NCBI GenBank assembly: GCA_000697475.1 | Contig: JNEU01000912.1 | Coordinates: 124,001 to 188,000 of the forward strand | Reading direction: 5' to 3' | DNA length: 64,000 bases | From: Lichtheimia corymbifera B2541 | Taxonomy: Eukaryota > Mucoromycota > Mucoromycetes > Mucorales > Lichtheimiaceae | In this document: positions 61,935 to 64,000 of the stretch, in pieces | Layout: every line of letters starts with the position of its first letter | Numbering within the stretch: position 1 is the stretch's first letter | Made by a program: the position numbers and the translations under genes | Notes under the pieces: model-generated | What the model was told of the DNA's origin: nothing | Databases searched by the model: none | Seen by the model: the letters and a program-made list of their open reading frames with translations, nothing else

Positions 61935-64000
61935 ATGTCGACTCCGCAAGACCATCATCGTTATTATGCACCAGCTCTCCGCAGCCGTGGATCAGCTCAA
62001 GATGATCGTCCGCCACAACCACCACCGCATAACAGAGTCCCTCCTCCAGGTCGACATCCACAACAACAACAACCTTTTGTTCCTCCAGCAATGGCTACGC
62101 CTTACCCGCATCGTTCTTCTCAACAACAACAACAACAGCAACGTATCCAGCGTAAACCACTTCCTCCAATACATGGTCGTCCACCTCAACGACAACAACA
62201 GCAACATCCAATATCAGCTTCAGCAAGGCATCGTCAATCTCGTGATCAACCCACTGCATCATCAGCAGCAGGAGGAGGAGTACAATGGCAGCATCAACAA
62301 AGAAGACCACCACAACAATCAACTCCACAAAGAGGATTAAGCTATCAACAGCAACATCAGCAGCATCCACGAGCAAGAAATAGTAATAATCATCATGGTC
62401 CTCCACAAAGAATACCACAACATCATGATAACATTCGTCGTCAAACGAGTCTCACTCGAAATCGCTCACTATCACGACCTGACCGATATCGTCCAAGGCC
62501 AAGCATGATCCGCAACACAACACCACCTTCTCAACAAGGGCCACTTGTGCCACCACACGCTACGAATACACCCATGTCTAACGAGTACAATGGTGTGCCA
62601 CTCCAGCGACCTGGTGTACCTGATCATAGACCTATGCCAAATCGTCTACAACAACAGCAAATCCAACAACAAAAGTTACGCCAACAGCAAGAAGCAGGCC
62701 TTGGTCATGCTATCCTCAGAAACCCTACTACACATGTACGCAAAACAAAGCAGCATCAACAACCAGAAGAAGAGGATGATCAACCCAATGTCTTGACGTC
62801 ATGGTGGGCTTGGACAGCCTATATAGCGACTTGCTGCTTTCCAGCTTGGTGTCTTCGTACTTGTTGTCGAAAACGGTCCATCTTGGTACAGCAAGCTTGG
62901 CGTGAAAAGGTAGGTTTGGGGGTGGTGCTCTTTTATCATAATACAAATGTTCATTTTCATGCTATGCAAAAATAGATAGCGTTAGTGCTTGGCATCATCC
63001 TGTTATGTTGTGCTCTCGTTTACATCACCTATGGTCTCAACATGACATTATGTCCGGAAACCCGTAGCAACATTGCCTATTCAGCGGTGGGATCCGATGG
63101 TGTACGTCGTCCGGTGTATAGCAAAGATGTGCGTGTATTTGGCCGTGTGTACGACATGGATCGCATGAAGGAATTTTTTGCCACTCAAGGTCTCAACTTG
63201 ACGAATGATTTTGAAAACATGGATATTGGAGCTATCTTTGACGGTGACACCAAAGGGGCTTGCTCACGCTTTGGAGAAAATGCTGGTTTGGGAAGTTGTA
63301 CGCTTCAGAGCCCATATGGTAACGTGTCCTTTTTGTGCAATCTACACACACATACACACGCACGATGCTAAGAGTGATAATAATAACAGGAAGTTCCATG
63401 ACAACAAGCGGTGGCGGATGTATTCCTCTCAGGGAATTGGATACCTACATGAAGCCAACAGGGTCATTAGGTTTCGACTGGATCGACTTGACATCATCTT
63501 ATACTTTTAGTACATTGACGGTCTTGGGTAATACAGGTTCGTATGCTGCATCAAGAATATCCCCTTTCTTGCATCATAGACTCATGTATATCTATAGTGC
63601 TCAACTTGACAACATACATGCATAATGGCACAGCCATCTTTGGTGACTATGTGGATACCACGTTAAAGGCAGGACAAGGCAAGGATGTGTCATACCAGCT
63701 ACTTTATGAACCTGCAGGGTCACAAGCACGTGATTGTCTCGTGGCACGATTTAGCAGCGGCATGATGGAGAGTGATACAGGTGGCTGCATTGCGGCACAA
63801 ATCATTATGAATTTGATGCTGATCGTGATTGTTGCCATGATTGTGGTGCGCTATACGATGGCATTGACGTTTCAATGGTTTATTGCGGGTCGACTGGTCA
63901 AGCCGGGTGGTCGTTCCAATTGGCTTGCATGGCGTTCTATCAAGGGTGGCAACGATGACCCAGCCAACCACATTCGTCATCCTCATCCAGCTTATCATCA
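61935..64000 (+). CDS. Chitin synthase (Chs3/class IV-like), N-terminal part, cut by window end
   Basis: Starts at an ATG at 61935 (MSTPQDHHRYYAPALRSRG). The first 290 residues are low complexity, rich in Gln, His, Pro and Arg (for example HPQQQQPFVPP), ending in an acidic EEEDDQPNV. A membrane-proximal Cys-rich segment follows (WWAWTAYIATCCFPAWCLRT) with the hallmark VQQAWREK, then after an intron a membrane span (LVLGIILLCCALVYITYG), and the luminal/cytochrome-b5-like domain (RVFGRVYDMDRMKEFFATQG, GACSRFGENAGLGSC, LNLTTYMHNGTAIFGDYVD). The last part (MNLMLIVIVAMIVVRYTMAL, then FQWFIAGRLVKP) is the second membrane region before the catalytic GT2 domain, which lies beyond 64000. The product makes chitin at the plasma membrane. 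Exact class is uncertain without the catalytic part. Confidence 0.88.

Overview
The window is nuclear DNA of a filamentous fungus. Genes are intron-rich: introns are mostly 40-120 nt with GTAAGT/GTATGT donors and TAG/CAG acceptors, many genes have more than five exons, and UTRs and intergenic spaces are short. The gene set points to an early-diverging lineage, most likely Mucoromycota/Mucorales. It includes a BRWD/PHIP-type WD40 protein, a DNAJC11-type J protein, a CRH-like GH16 enzyme, a Q/H/P-rich chitin synthase and a STE11 kinase with SAM and RA domains. The lineage is an inference from gene content; nothing in the sequence names the species.

Layout. 0-4.5 kb: BRWD/PHIP homologue (minus, 3' end outside the window). 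5.5-6.4 kb: polyprenol reductase (plus). 7.0-7.8 kb: adenylate kinase lacking its P-loop segment (plus). 9.7-10.7 kb: secreted PLC-like phosphodiesterase (plus). 12.0-13.1 kb: STM1/SERBP1-like ribosome-associated protein with an unresolved 5' end (plus). 13.4-16.8 kb: STE11-type MAPKKK (minus). 17.8-19.9 kb: vacuolar-type alkaline phosphatase (minus). 21.5-22.2 kb: APS kinase (plus). 24.3-25.5 kb: eIF2-beta (minus). 27.0-27.5 kb: small secreted protein with two frame breaks (plus). 28.4-32.4 kb: Lgl/tomosyn/Sro7-like protein (plus). 32.5-33.7 kb: S-adenosylmethionine decarboxylase (minus), divergent from exportin-1/CRM1 at 34.1-38.6 kb (plus). 38.9-39.9 kb: Pth2 (plus). 40.8-43.4 kb: an unusual RGS-AIF/FSP1 fusion (plus). 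44.4-45.5 kb: bHLH factor (plus). 45.7-47.7 kb: PH-domain protein (minus). 48.0-49.3 kb: GH16/CRH (minus). 49.7-51.6 kb: MutY/Myh1 (minus). 52.3-58.7 kb: gene-free cluster of long diverged inverted and direct repeats. 59.2-61.8 kb: DNAJC11 homologue (plus). 61.9-64.0 kb: start of a chitin synthase (plus, cut by the window end).

Most genes are conserved housekeeping genes without operon-like logic; several pairs are divergent and may share promoters. Two things stand out. First, a candidate novel architecture: an N-terminal RGS domain joined to an AIF/FSP1-type flavin oxidoreductase with a basic Ser-rich tail. Second, a striking pattern of disruption. At least a dozen otherwise perfect genes carry single-base frame breaks at short homopolymers. 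Several also lack short, normally invariant segments: the adenylate kinase P-loop, three MutY motifs, and probably the BRWD LisH helix and an eIF2-beta exon start. Because essential genes are hit and flanking codons are intact, an error-prone or collapsed assembly is the most economical explanation, but real decay has to be excluded gene by gene.
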